Assembly: GCA_016934745.1 (NCBI GenBank)
Contig: JAFGSF010000062.1
Coordinates: forward strand, 1-64,000
DNA: 64,000 nt
Direction of reading: 5' to 3'
DNA from: Candidatus Aminicenantota bacterium
GTDB lineage: Bacteria > Acidobacteriota > Aminicenantia > UBA2199
Shown one piece after another: positions 52,361-60,964 of this stretch. Made by a program: the position numbers and the translations under genes. The notes below the pieces were generated by a model, which saw only the letters and a program-made list of their open reading frames with translations, did not search any database and had not been told where the DNA came from. Every line of letters begins with the position of its first letter. Position 1 is the first letter of the stretch.

Positions 52361-53566
52361 CTATTTGATAGATAATTTTTCTTTTATTTCAGGCTGAAGG
52401 GCATGCTTGTTGATCATGATTGCCGTGGTTTTCAAACGAAAAAACGAACGGGAAAGGTAGGCATAGCCGCCATAGGGCTGATCGGTGCCACTGGAATTTT
52501 TAGTCAAATAAAACTTGGTGCCTTTCTGGTCATGGGCCAATCCTACCACATGCATCAGGTGATCATCCGTCGTCGAAAAATCATTGAAGGTCTTCGTCCG
52601 CATCGCTTGCGATATTTCTCTTTCTTTCAACGGTCCTTTTGTCATCCCTTTGCGTTCCGCTTTGGTTTTGTCTTCCCAGTCTTTTTCCGGAATAATGGCA
52701 TAGCCCGTGCCATGTTCGGTATCACTCCGGCCCCTGGAAAAATCCCTTTCACTGACATCGCCATCCCATACGAACGAGTAGCCGCTCTTCAAAGCCTGGT
52801 CGACAATATTTTCCAGGACATCAATGGGAACATTGTAGTAATTCGAGTCATACGTCCAATTATCCGGGATTTCAAGGCGGCATTTCTGATAAAAGGGGTA
52901 AATATCATAAGAAGTCAGTTCAATGTAATCTTCATAGTTAAATTGCAGGTAATCGTCGGCGAAACTTTTAGGGGAATAGGAAACGCCTTGGTAGACAAAG
53001 GCTTGGGGGATTTTGCCCAGGTAAATGTCCAGTACCGCTTCATAGGCATCAAGCCAACGGGGAGTAATGCGTGTTCTCGCCCTTTTTAGTATGGCATCCA
53101 GAATGCCCTGCAGCACGGCATCCATTTCACCATGATTGTGCCGTTTTTCATCGATATTCAAACCCGGATAAACCGCTTCCGGGACGATGCCAAAGCGCTG
53201 AATTTGTTCCAGCACATCGTGACTTTGCCCGCCCTGGCTGTGATTGGCATGGCCGTGCATGCGCACGAAATTGGCCGCTTTCCGGGGATAAGTGTTCCTG
53301 ACTACGAACATTTCAGACAGGTCCAGTTCCTCCTTCCCCAGTCGCAGCAGTTCCGATTCCAGGTAGGAAATGGTGGAAAAACACCAGCAGGTGCCGGTTT
53401 TGTATTGGTTCTTTACCGGGGTCCGGTTGATTTCTTTTTCTATGCTGAAAACATAAGGCGTTTTTGCTGAATTGTTTTTTTTGCTTTTAGCGATGGCGGT
53501 AAATGGAAGCATGGACAACATTGTCCATAGCGCAACCCAAGCCAAAAAATTCTTCTTCATATTCAT
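52361..53566 (-). CDS. Exported C1-family cysteine peptidase (PepC/bleomycin hydrolase-like)
   Basis: About 401 residues. Signal peptide (KNFLAWVALWTMLSMLPFTA) then a papain-like fold: VKNQYKTGTCWCFSTISYLE with the catalytic Cys, DDHLMHVVGLAHDQ with the His and YLTKNSSGTDQPYGGYAYLS with the Asn. The ELDLSEMFVVRNTY and GGQSHDVLEQI blocks match bleomycin hydrolase/PepC, which are normally cytoplasmic hexamers; an exported form is unusual. AGGAGGCTAAT precedes ATG 53566. Confidence 0.9.
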   Translation of the reverse strand: MNMKKNFLAWVALWTMLSMLPFTAIAKSKKNNSAKTPYVFSIEKEINRTPVKNQYKTGTCWCFSTISYLESELLRLGKEELDLSEMFVVRNTYPRKAANFVRMHGHANHSQGGQSHDVLEQIQRFGIVPEAVYPGLNIDEKRHNHGEMDAVLQGILDAILKRARTRITPRWLDAYEAVLDIYLGKIPQAFVYQGVSYSPKSFADDYLQFNYEDYIELTSYDIYPFYQKCRLEIPDNWTYDSNYYNVPIDVLENIVDQALKSGYSFVWDGDVSERDFSRGRSDTEHGTGYAIIPEKDWEDKTKAERKGMTKGPLKEREISQAMRTKTFNDFSTTDDHLMHVVGLAHDQKGTKFYLTKNSSGTDQPYGGYAYLSRSFFRLKTTAIMINKHALQPEIKEKLSIK

Positions 53567-53611
53567 ATTAGCCTCCTATAATTAAGGACCAATGCCAGTA
53601 TCCCAAACTCT

Positions 53612-53640
53612 ACTATAAATAATTAATAGTATTTTTTCAA
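53612..53640 (-). promoter_or_regulatory. Promoter of the C1 peptidase gene
   Basis: Minus strand: TTGAAA (53635-53640), a 17-nt spacer, TATAGT (53612-53617). Leader of about 40 nt. Confidence 0.65.
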
Positions 53641-53683
53641 TTGCTGAAAATTCGTTGACCCGGATGCCGATTTTTATGCCGCA

Positions 53684-54307
53684 CTAATCATGCCGTCCAA
53701 CTTTGTTTCGGAGGGGAGGACGCTTTTTTCTTTTTTTTTGCACCGAGAACCCGAACTTGCCGATATGTTTTCCCATTTGGTAATAGTGACCATGACAGTA
53801 GCAAAGTGGCTCGGCGGCGGCCAGATCGAAAAACCCGGTTCTGGAATTGAAATAAACAGGATCGGCGTGAACCGCTAAAATCTCTGAAATGAACATATGA
53901 TGGCTGCCCAATTCCCGGATTTCCCTGACCCGACATTCCAGGTTCAGCGGGGACTCGCCGATGAGCGGAGATTGAATGAATTTTGCCGTGAGCGCCGTGA
54001 ACTTCATTTCACTGAATTTATCAAACTCCCGGCCGCTCTTCACGCCGCACCAGTCCACGGCCCTGGCCATGGCCGTTGTGGTCAGGTTAATGGCGAACTC
54101 ACAGCTTTTACGAATCAATGGATAAGAAAAGCGTTCCGGGCGAATGGAAATGGAGCACATGGCCGGATCGGAACAAATCACACCGGTCCAGCCGATGGTG
54201 ATGATGTTACGCACGCCGCCATATTCCCCGCAGCTAACCAGCACGGCGGGAACAGGATAAAGCATGGTTCCCGGCTTCCACAATAATTTTTTCGCACCCC
54301 GGAGCAT
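53684..54307 (-). CDS. Flavin reductase-like FMN-binding split-barrel protein
   Basis: About 207 residues. DIM6/NTAB-type: YPVPAVLVSCGEYGGVRNIITIGWTGVICSDPAMCSISIRP is the flavin-binding signature (NxxTxxWtg), followed by FAINLTTTAMARAVDWCGVKSGREFDKF and ESPLNLECRVREIRELGSHHMFI. It would bind FMN and reduce it or a linked substrate. The ATG at 54307 follows GGCAGGAGGC; the open frame continues to 54526 without such a site. It lies 53 nt after the methyltransferase gene. Confidence 0.88.
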   Translation of the reverse strand: MLRGAKKLLWKPGTMLYPVPAVLVSCGEYGGVRNIITIGWTGVICSDPAMCSISIRPERFSYPLIRKSCEFAINLTTTAMARAVDWCGVKSGREFDKFSEMKFTALTAKFIQSPLIGESPLNLECRVREIRELGSHHMFISEILAVHADPVYFNSRTGFFDLAAAEPLCYCHGHYYQMGKHIGKFGFSVQKKRKKRPPLRNKVGRHD

Positions 54308-54360
54308 GAAGCCTCCTGCCGGAACACTATCACAGTCGAATTGGGCTGTAAAGAAAAAAA

Positions 54361-55230
54361 TTACTTGCAGGCCAGAACCCCATGGGCAAATGGCTTGGGG
54401 ATAATGCGGCGAAAACCAGCGGCCTGCAGGCGCACACCAACGCCTTTGCTCACACGGCGGCCTGATTCGCTCTTGGGATCGCCGAGATAGTGAAACATGC
54501 GGCCGTTGGCAGCCAATACCCGCCAAGCCTGGCGGTAAAATGCCGCTCCATAGAGATCGCCCGCCAGGCTCATACTGGGCGGATCATGGATGATGATGTT
54601 GAAATATTCGTCCGCGAATTTAACGATTTCTTCGTTGCTGTCGCCAGCGATCAGCCTGATGCCGGGATGATTGAACAATTCTTGCGACCACGGGTTTGAA
54701 CGCGCCATTTCCAGTGAACCCGGGTAACGTTCTATGGAAATCACGGCAGCCGCTTTTTGTGCCGCGCCAATGGCCGTGTAACCCAGGCCCGTTGCCGTAT
54801 CGAGAACCCGGCCCTGGATCGGTTCGGCCGCACGGATCATCGCCCATGCGGCCCACCATGGTGAAATGTCTTTGAAACGATGCATGGCAAAACCGGAAAT
54901 CATCAGCCCCGGGGCTTCCGCCGTAGGGAACAGGCTGAAAGACCGCTGGCTGGATTCTGAATAGGTGCGAATTTCCTCACAACTGCCGTTTAGCACCCGG
55001 AAGCATTTGTTTTCCCAATCGGCAATGGCCTGCAATTGCCGCCAATCAAGGAGCGGCTGTTCATCGGTTGCAATTCCATTCAGCTCAAGCCTGATTTCCG
55101 ATTGGCTGAGCCCGAGGTCAAGCGAAGCTGTTATTTTTTTAAGTCCGCCGGCTTTGGCCTGCAGTAGTTTTTTTGCCTGGATCCCGGACAAGACAACGAA
55201 AGCGAGGGGGAAGTGCTTACTTTTTTCCAT
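54361..55230 (-). CDS. SAM-dependent methyltransferase-like protein
   Basis: About 289 residues. The C-terminal half is a class I methyltransferase fold: RVLDTATGLGYTAIGAA (motif I), VISIERYPGSLEMAR (acidic ribose contact), IIIHDPPSMSLAGDLYGAAF (DPP motif IV, seen in N-methyltransferases and some RNA enzymes). The N-terminal 115 residues are a beta-rich domain of unknown type. Similar proteins occur in archaea and deep-branching bacteria without a known substrate. The ribosome site is weak. It follows the aldo/keto reductase gene by 29 nt. Confidence 0.78.
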   Translation of the reverse strand: MEKSKHFPLAFVVLSGIQAKKLLQAKAGGLKKITASLDLGLSQSEIRLELNGIATDEQPLLDWRQLQAIADWENKCFRVLNGSCEEIRTYSESSQRSFSLFPTAEAPGLMISGFAMHRFKDISPWWAAWAMIRAAEPIQGRVLDTATGLGYTAIGAAQKAAAVISIERYPGSLEMARSNPWSQELFNHPGIRLIAGDSNEEIVKFADEYFNIIIHDPPSMSLAGDLYGAAFYRQAWRVLAANGRMFHYLGDPKSESGRRVSKGVGVRLQAAGFRRIIPKPFAHGVLACK

Positions 55231-55259
55231 GGATCATCCATTCCGAAAAATAAATATAA

Positions 55260-56324
55260 TTATTTTTTTTCTTCGTTTGCCTCTTTGTCAGCCCGCATTT
55301 TTCCCCAGGTTTCACTGAAAATTTTCGGCATATCGAGCTGGTAGGGGCATTTCTTGACGCATTCGCCGCAGGCCGTGCAATCCTGGTAGGTTTTGGCCAG
55401 CGTATCGATCCGCTCCCAGACCCAGTCTTTAAGGTCATATAGGAAATAGTAGTTTTTCAACACATGCAAAAAAGAGATCGGCAAGCCCTGCGGACAGGGC
55501 ATGCAGTATTCACAGCGCCGGCAGAAGCTGCTTCCCAGGCGATCCTTTTCTTTTTGCAAACTGGCGATTTCCGCTTCATTCAGCGGCGACAGGTCGGCCA
55601 GTGCCGCAATGTTTTCAGCAATTTGAATTTCCGAATCCATGCCTGGAATAGCCACATCGATGCCCTGATTGAAAATAAAGCGGAAATTCAAGTTGATTTC
55701 CCTGATATTGCCGCCCCCGATCGGCTTCATGGCGATGACACCCACGTGACGCTCTTTGGCCAGAGGAATCAGTTCGGCCAGCGCTTCGGTTTCCATAAAA
55801 TTGCAGGGAATCTGGATGGTCGCAAATGGAAAGGCTGACAGCGCTTTTTCAACTATTCCCGGTTTATGCCCAGAAAGTCCTATATGACGGATTTTCCCCG
55901 CCTTCCTGGCCGTGACCAATCCGTCTATGGCGCCACCATCGGCAAGGGCTCTGGCAAGATCATTTTCATTGGCGATATTGTGACATTGGTATATATCGAT
56001 ATAATCGGTTTGCAATTGTTTCAAGCTGGAGTCAATGTCCCGCAAAAGTGATGCCGCATCACGGCTCAAGGATTTGCTGGCAATAACGACTTGCTCCCGG
56101 TGACGAGAAAGTATCCGTCCGAATTTGCTTTCACTGTCCGTATATATGCGCGCGGTATCAAAAAAATTGATGCCCGCAGCAACGGCATTTTCCAATAGCC
56201 GGTCCGACTCGTTCGTGGATAAACGCTGAATGGGAATTCCGCCCAGGCCCATGCGCAACATTTTCAAACCGGTAGCGCCCAAGACCACGTCCCTGGCAAG
56301 TCCCGCGAATTTTCGATCATTCAT
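55260..56324 (-). CDS. Aldo/keto reductase with C-terminal 4Fe-4S domain
   Basis: About 354 residues. TIM-barrel AKR (MGLGGIPIQRLSTNESDRLL, FFDTARIYTDSESKFGRIL with the Asp-Tyr pair, VIASKSLSRDAAS Lys, YQCHNIANEND). The C-terminal 85 residues add ferredoxin-like Cys clusters (FCRRCEYCMPCPQGL and CTACGECVKKCPYQLD). Such proteins are common in anaerobes and may couple NAD(P)H to low-potential electron carriers. Substrate unknown. It overlaps the maf gene by 8 nt. Confidence 0.92.
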   Translation of the reverse strand: MNDRKFAGLARDVVLGATGLKMLRMGLGGIPIQRLSTNESDRLLENAVAAGINFFDTARIYTDSESKFGRILSRHREQVVIASKSLSRDAASLLRDIDSSLKQLQTDYIDIYQCHNIANENDLARALADGGAIDGLVTARKAGKIRHIGLSGHKPGIVEKALSAFPFATIQIPCNFMETEALAELIPLAKERHVGVIAMKPIGGGNIREINLNFRFIFNQGIDVAIPGMDSEIQIAENIAALADLSPLNEAEIASLQKEKDRLGSSFCRRCEYCMPCPQGLPISFLHVLKNYYFLYDLKDWVWERIDTLAKTYQDCTACGECVKKCPYQLDMPKIFSETWGKMRADKEANEEKK

Positions 56325-56889
56325 ACAGGTTCAACCCCCTTCCCTGGAGCATGCGGTAAAATAAATTTAAAGGAAACCCCATGACATTGAAAAAACAACC
56401 TTCAATCTTTTCCACGAAAATAGCGGCCCGGCCCTGGATGGCATAAGCGCCGGCCTTGTCGAGATAATCTTCCCGATCCAGATAAAAATCAATTTCGCCT
56501 TTCGAAAGTTCTTTAAAATAAACCGCCGTGCGCGAAATTTCGAACAGTGTCTCACCCTGGGAAATCAAAGCCATGCCGGTTAAAACCTCGTGCCGCTGAC
56601 CGGAAAGTTGCGTCAACATCCTGAAGGCATCTTCGCGATCAACGGGTTTACCGATCAATGAATCGGCACACATGACGATCGTATCGGCGCTGACAAGCAA
56701 GTGAGAAAAATATTTTTTCCTGTAGACCGAAATTCCTTTGGCAATCGTCACCCGTTTTAAAAAAACCCCCGGCGTCTCACCGGGCCGGATCCTTTCATCA
56801 ATATCCGGAATAAGAATCTCCGGATTCAAGCCGATCAATTGCAGAAGTTCTTTGCGCCGCGGCGAAGCCGAAGCTAAAATCATTTTCAT
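56317..56889 (-). CDS. maf: Maf-family nucleotide pyrophosphatase
   Basis: About 190 residues. Hydrolyses non-canonical or modified nucleoside triphosphates. LASASPRRKELLQLIGLNPEI is the signature N-terminus; SADTIVMCADSLIGKPVDREDAF gives the acidic metal site, with YLDKAGAYAIQGRAAIFVEKIEG at the C-terminus. The dTTP/UTP versus 7-methyl-GTP preference is not settled. Overlaps the PolX-like gene by 4 nt upstream and the aldo/keto reductase gene by 8 nt downstream. Confidence 0.93.
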   Translation of the reverse strand: MKMILASASPRRKELLQLIGLNPEILIPDIDERIRPGETPGVFLKRVTIAKGISVYRKKYFSHLLVSADTIVMCADSLIGKPVDREDAFRMLTQLSGQRHEVLTGMALISQGETLFEISRTAVYFKELSKGEIDFYLDREDYLDKAGAYAIQGRAAIFVEKIEGCFFNVMGFPLNLFYRMLQGRGLNLYE

Positions 56890-57326
56890 TTTTTTAAAAA
56901 TTCCTGAATCTTACTGAGTGCGGGAGCCGAAATCATCAGGCTTTCTCCGCTTTGTAAAAACAGCTTCAGCTCCGCGAGAGATTTTATATTGTGATTGACG
57001 AAGATTTTCAGAATCGTTTTCGGACCAATGCCCTTGATCTGCGACAATTCATGCAGGCTTTCGGGATAGTTTTTCAACATGTCTTTCAAGATTTGTATGG
57101 AACCGATGATAACCAGGTCCTCTATCTGTTGGGCCAGTATTTTGCCGACGCCCTCGATTTTCGTTAAATCCTCGCCGGCCAACAGCATGTCCTCTATACC
57201 CAGCGGATAATCATATATGTTCTTGGCAGCCCGGGCATACACATGGATTTTCACATCGTTTTCATCGTGCAGGGCAAGAAAAAAAGCCAGTTTGTCAAAA
57301 GTCCTGGCGATCTCGTGATTTGTCAT
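56886..57326 (-). CDS. Stand-alone PolX N-terminal (8-kDa/HhH) domain protein
   Basis: About 146 residues. Resembles the first part of bacterial PolX: IARTFDKLAFFLALHDENDVKIHVYARAA (8-kDa lyase-type domain) and two helix-hairpin-helix motifs (IEGVGKILAQQIEDL and IKGIGPKTILKIF). In a full PolX the polymerase palm and PHP domains follow; here the protein ends after the thumb-like region, with a normal stop and tight coupling to maf. It could be a small DNA-binding protein derived from PolX. Confidence 0.8.
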   Translation of the reverse strand: MTNHEIARTFDKLAFFLALHDENDVKIHVYARAAKNIYDYPLGIEDMLLAGEDLTKIEGVGKILAQQIEDLVIIGSIQILKDMLKNYPESLHELSQIKGIGPKTILKIFVNHNIKSLAELKLFLQSGESLMISAPALSKIQEFLKK

Positions 57327-57377
57327 GGGATGCTTTTTTTTACGGCAGTTTCTTCATTCATTAATTTCATCGCTTGC

Positions 57378-57406
57378 ATCATAACAAAGTTTTTTGAAAA
57401 AGTAAA
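57378..57406 (-). promoter_or_regulatory. Promoter of the PolX-domain/maf operon
   Basis: Minus strand: TTTACT (57401-57406), a 17-nt spacer, TATGAT (57378-57383). Its -35 box is one base from the -35 of the divergent promoter at 57408-57436. Confidence 0.58.
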
Positions 57407-57407
57407 T

Positions 57408-57436
57408 TTGACATTCAAGCCAATCTTGCCTAAAAT
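57408..57436 (+). promoter_or_regulatory. Promoter of the P-loop kinase/ThyX operon (leaderless type)
   Basis: Perfect TTGACA (57408-57413), a 17-nt spacer, TAAAAT (57431-57436), ending 6 nt before ATG 57443. Confidence 0.72.
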
Positions 57437-57442
57437 TCCTTC

Positions 57443-58027
57443 ATGCACAAAATCGCTTTTTCCGGAATCCCTGGCAGCGGTAAAACATCGATCTTAAATG
57501 AAGTAAAAAAAATACTTTCTTTAAAATCCCGGATTGAGGACGTTCCGGACCTCAGGCTGAGCAGCCGGTTTGATTTCGATCAGAAACCAGGTTTTATTAG
57601 TCAATTTTTTTTTCTCAGCAATCAAATCAATGAGGAAAATATCCGCCTACTGAGCCAGCCGGACTACCTGTTGTGTGACTGTTCAATTCTTGATCATTGG
57701 CTGAAATGGCAAAAGTTCCTCGCTGAAAAAAAATCCGGCAGCCAAATAGAAGAAAAAAACAATCTGTTAAAAAGTCTCTATTACTTTTGGATTACCACAT
57801 ATACGGTGATTTTCCGGATTCGCGTCAATAGCAAAGAACTGGAAAAAAGACTTCCCGCCAGCGGCTTGCATGCCCACGACATTGATCAATGCCAGCAGAT
57901 GGATGCGCTTTACGGCCAAATAATTCTGGCCGATCAGATCCATGCGATTGATATCTGGAATCAAAAATCAATTGATGAAAGTGCCCAGGAAGTGCTGAAA
58001 AAAATAAGCGAATTGAAACTATTGTAA
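57443..58027 (+). CDS. P-loop NTPase, deoxynucleoside kinase-like
   Basis: About 194 residues. Walker A IAFSGIPGSGKTSILNEVKK at the N-terminus, an LLCDCSILDHWLKW region that fits the DRS/ERS-like substrate motif, and VIFRIRVNSKELEKRLPASG in the lid area. Together this resembles AAA_28 or deoxynucleoside kinase-like NTPases. It precedes the tandem ThyX-like gene by 37 nt, so a role in dTMP or nucleotide supply is suggestive. No Shine-Dalgarno; leaderless start. Confidence 0.72.
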   Translation: MHKIAFSGIPGSGKTSILNEVKKILSLKSRIEDVPDLRLSSRFDFDQKPGFISQFFFLSNQINEENIRLLSQPDYLLCDCSILDHWLKWQKFLAEKKSGSQIEEKNNLLKSLYYFWITTYTVIFRIRVNSKELEKRLPASGLHAHDIDQCQQMDALYGQIILADQIHAIDIWNQKSIDESAQEVLKKISELKLL

Positions 58028-58064
58028 CTAATCCATGCCGCTGTGAATAATTCAGGAGGACACA

Positions 58065-59531
58065 TTGCGGGTCAAACTGGCCGGGTTCAATGTAGACTGT
58101 GAAATACTGAATCGACTTAACCATTCCGCACCTGTCACCTTGACTCCGGAAACGCTCAGCGCGGCCTATGCCCGCATCAGCCGCAGCCCATTGCCCATTG
58201 ACCAACTCAGGAAGCACGCATGCCAGGATGTGGAAAAATCAAGGAAATCGAACCAGAAAATAATTTTTGCCATGGGACACCATTCGGTGGCCGAACACGC
58301 AGTATTCAATTTCGACATCATGGGAGTTTCCCGACTGGCCCTGGAGGAAGTTGAAAGGTTTCGCCTGGTATCCTATACCGAAAAATCGCAGCGCTACGTC
58401 ACCTTGGCCGGGGATTATGTTATGCCCGGCGAGATCAAGGACCCGGCACTTAAAAAGCTATTTCAAACAATCATCCAGCGCCAAAATCAATTTTATTTAA
58501 AAGCATTCTCAGCCATCTGCGAGCAACTGCAGCGGCGCCGTGGTCCGCTCAAAACAAGCGTAACTGAGCAAAAACTCATGGAAGGTATTGCCAAAGAAGA
58601 TGCCCGCTATATTCTTTCCCTGGCCACCCAGGGTCAGGTGGGCATAACGATCAACGCCCGCAACCTGGAACATCTTTTTCGCCGTTTCAATCGCAGCCCG
58701 AGACAAGAAGTGCGAAAACTCTCCGAAAAGTTGTACGCCCTGGTGATGCCCATCGCGCCCTCGATCATTCTGTTCCCGGAGCCTTCGGCCTTCGATCGGG
58801 ATGCATCCGCCGCCCTTGAAAAGCACCTGCATGCGCTGCCAGCTGCCGCGCCGTTGAAAGCATCTCCGGAGCCTGAGATTGTCGCCTACACCGAACATGG
58901 CGATGAGCTTGTTCTGGCATCATTTTTAAGCAACAGCAGCAATCTTTCTTTTTCGAACGCACTGACCATAATGCGCAAAACGAGTTTTGCCAAAAAAAGG
59001 GCCATGGTCAATGATTTTTTCAGTAAAATTCAATTTTTCGACGCGCCGCCGCGGGAATTTGAAATGGCCGATATCACTTTTCAAGCCCAAATCAGCGCTG
59101 CCAGTTTCGCCCAGCTCAAACGCCATCGCCTGGCCACGCTGATCGCAGGCGATTATCGGCCCGAGTTGGGAAACACATTGCCGGAAAGCATTTCCGCCAC
59201 CGGGCTGGAAAAGGAATTCCATGAAATCATTGACCGGACCAATACAGCATACTCCAAAATAAAGGCAAAACATGGCCTGGCCGCCGACTATGTTCTGACC
59301 AATTCCCACCGCCGCACCGTGCTGATGAAGATGAATCTCAGGGAAATATACCATTTTATCCGCTTTCGTGATGATGAGCATGCCCAATGGGACATCCGCC
59401 GCCTGGCCCATCAACTGGCTGAAAAAATCAAAACCATCATGCCGCTCAGCGCCATGATGCTCTGCGGCAAAAGTAGTTTTGATCAGGAATACAAAAAACA
59501 TTACCGCATTCTGGCTGCAAAGAAAATATAA
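58065..59531 (+). CDS. Tandem ThyX-like protein (FAD-dependent thymidylate synthase family)
   Basis: About 488 residues, twice the usual ThyX length, with two ThyX-like halves. The first (about 1-230) has MGHHSVAEHAVFNFDIMGVSR and EVERFRLVSYTEKSQRYV, close to the ThyX signature RHRxxSxNExSxRY but with RFR for RHR. The second (about 275-485) has ISAASFAQLKRHRLATLIAGDY, keeping RHR but losing the Ser-Arg-Tyr part. Each signature is incomplete, so the two halves may form one composite site or one half may be structural. TTG 58065 after CAGGAGGACACA. If it is active, it makes dTMP with FAD and methylene-tetrahydrofolate. Confidence 0.85.
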   Translation: MRVKLAGFNVDCEILNRLNHSAPVTLTPETLSAAYARISRSPLPIDQLRKHACQDVEKSRKSNQKIIFAMGHHSVAEHAVFNFDIMGVSRLALEEVERFRLVSYTEKSQRYVTLAGDYVMPGEIKDPALKKLFQTIIQRQNQFYLKAFSAICEQLQRRRGPLKTSVTEQKLMEGIAKEDARYILSLATQGQVGITINARNLEHLFRRFNRSPRQEVRKLSEKLYALVMPIAPSIILFPEPSAFDRDASAALEKHLHALPAAAPLKASPEPEIVAYTEHGDELVLASFLSNSSNLSFSNALTIMRKTSFAKKRAMVNDFFSKIQFFDAPPREFEMADITFQAQISAASFAQLKRHRLATLIAGDYRPELGNTLPESISATGLEKEFHEIIDRTNTAYSKIKAKHGLAADYVLTNSHRRTVLMKMNLREIYHFIRFRDDEHAQWDIRRLAHQLAEKIKTIMPLSAMMLCGKSSFDQEYKKHYRILAAKKI

Positions 59532-59562
59532 AACCGACTTTTTTTTCTGCCAGATTGAAAAA

Positions 59563-60855
59563 TCAGGAAATGTAAAAATCAATGGTAAAAAGCATGGCCA
59601 CCAGGGCCAGCAGCGGGTGAATTTCCCGCCATTTTCCGGTCAGCAGTTTCAGCAATACAAAGGAAATAAATCCGTAGCCAATTCCTTTAGAAATACTGAA
59701 AGTGAAGGGAATCATGGTGATAGTCAAAAAAACGGGCAAAGCCGTGCTGATATCATCCCAAGCGATGGAGCGCACGCCGGCTATCAGTAAAAAACCGACC
59801 AGGATCAGGGCCGGCGCCGTGGCATAAGCGGGAACGATGGCCACGACGGGCGTGAAAAAAACCGCCAGCAGAAAAAGGAATCCGGTAACTACCGAGGTCA
59901 GACCGGTTCGGCCGCCTTCAGCGACTCCGGCGGCACTTTCCACATAGGTGGTCACCGAACTGCAGCCGAATAAACCGCCGCCGACGGCGCCTAACGAATC
60001 GACCAACAGGATATTTTTCAAGCGTGGGACTTGTCCGTCCTTGTCCATGAAACCACCTTGCTCACCTACAGCCACCACCGTGCCCATGGTGTCAAAAAAA
60101 TCAGTTATTAAAAAAGCAAAGATTGTGGTCAGCAGTCCCAGGCGCAGGGCACCAACGATGTCCAGTGCGAATATGGTTTTAAAATATTCGGGCCTTATCC
60201 CGGCGACCCACACTTTGGGCAGGGCAACCAGGCCGGCCAGCACCGCCATAACCGTACAAAAAATAATGCCCAATAAAAAAGCACCCTTGATTTTTTTGGC
60301 CATTAACCAGGCGCTGAGCAAAATTCCCGCCAAGGCAATCAGGTTTTCGGGACCGATTTTGCCGAAAGTGATCAGGGTCGCCGGACTGGAAACAATCAAT
60401 TTGGCATTTTCCAGGCCGATTACGGTAATTAACAGGCCGATGCCCACGCCAATGGCGCGTTTCAAATCCATGGGAATCGCATCCATCACCTGTTTACGGA
60501 CATTGGTCAAAACCAATATAGTGATAATAACCCCCTCAACAAAAACAATACCCATGGCGGTCTGCCAAGGTACTTTCATGCCCATAATTACCCCATAAGC
60601 CAAAAATGCGTTCAAGCCCATGCCCGAGGCCAGGGCCAGAGGATAATTGCTGACCAGTCCCATGAGGATACTTAATATTCCGGCCCCCAAACATGTTGCC
60701 AGCACCAGAGCCGGGAACAATTCATCACCCATGGCCGCGGCCAGTATTTTCGGATTGACAAAGATGATATAAGCCATGGCCATGAAGGTGACCATGCCGG
60801 CCAAAATTTCGCGACCCATCGTGGTCTGGTTTTCTTTTAATTTAAAAACATCCAT
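59563..60855 (-). CDS. NCS2-family purine permease
   Basis: About 430 residues, 12-14 hydrophobic helices. AzgA/PbuG-like: LAGMVTFMAMAYIIFVNPKIL, ASGMGLNAFLAYGVI, FLITDFFDTMGTVVAVGEQGG, and SSVTTYVESAAGVAEGGRTGLTS, a signature of the adenine/guanine/hypoxanthine branch. It should import purine bases by proton symport. ATG 60855 lies within the transcript from the 60878-60907 promoter. The leader is too short for a purine riboswitch. Confidence 0.92.
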   Translation of the reverse strand: MDVFKLKENQTTMGREILAGMVTFMAMAYIIFVNPKILAAAMGDELFPALVLATCLGAGILSILMGLVSNYPLALASGMGLNAFLAYGVIMGMKVPWQTAMGIVFVEGVIITILVLTNVRKQVMDAIPMDLKRAIGVGIGLLITVIGLENAKLIVSSPATLITFGKIGPENLIALAGILLSAWLMAKKIKGAFLLGIIFCTVMAVLAGLVALPKVWVAGIRPEYFKTIFALDIVGALRLGLLTTIFAFLITDFFDTMGTVVAVGEQGGFMDKDGQVPRLKNILLVDSLGAVGGGLFGCSSVTTYVESAAGVAEGGRTGLTSVVTGFLFLLAVFFTPVVAIVPAYATAPALILVGFLLIAGVRSIAWDDISTALPVFLTITMIPFTFSISKGIGYGFISFVLLKLLTGKWREIHPLLALVAMLFTIDFYIS

Positions 60856-60877
60856 TTTCCCATTGCTCCATCGGCAA

Positions 60878-60907
60878 ATAATAGATAATTCTCCATACAA
60901 AAGTCAA
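60878..60907 (-). promoter_or_regulatory. Purine permease promoter
   Basis: Minus strand: TTGACT (60902-60907), an 18-nt spacer, TATTAT (60878-60883), giving a leader of about 16 nt. Confidence 0.58.
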
Positions 60908-60964
60908 TTGAAATTCATACGCGGTCCCTGGATCACAGGAAAGGACAAGTTGTTCTGCCTTAGC

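Noticed and set aside
60856..60960. Purine riboswitch for the NCS2 permease
   Set aside because: The predicted leader is about 16 nt and no three-way-junction pattern is visible.
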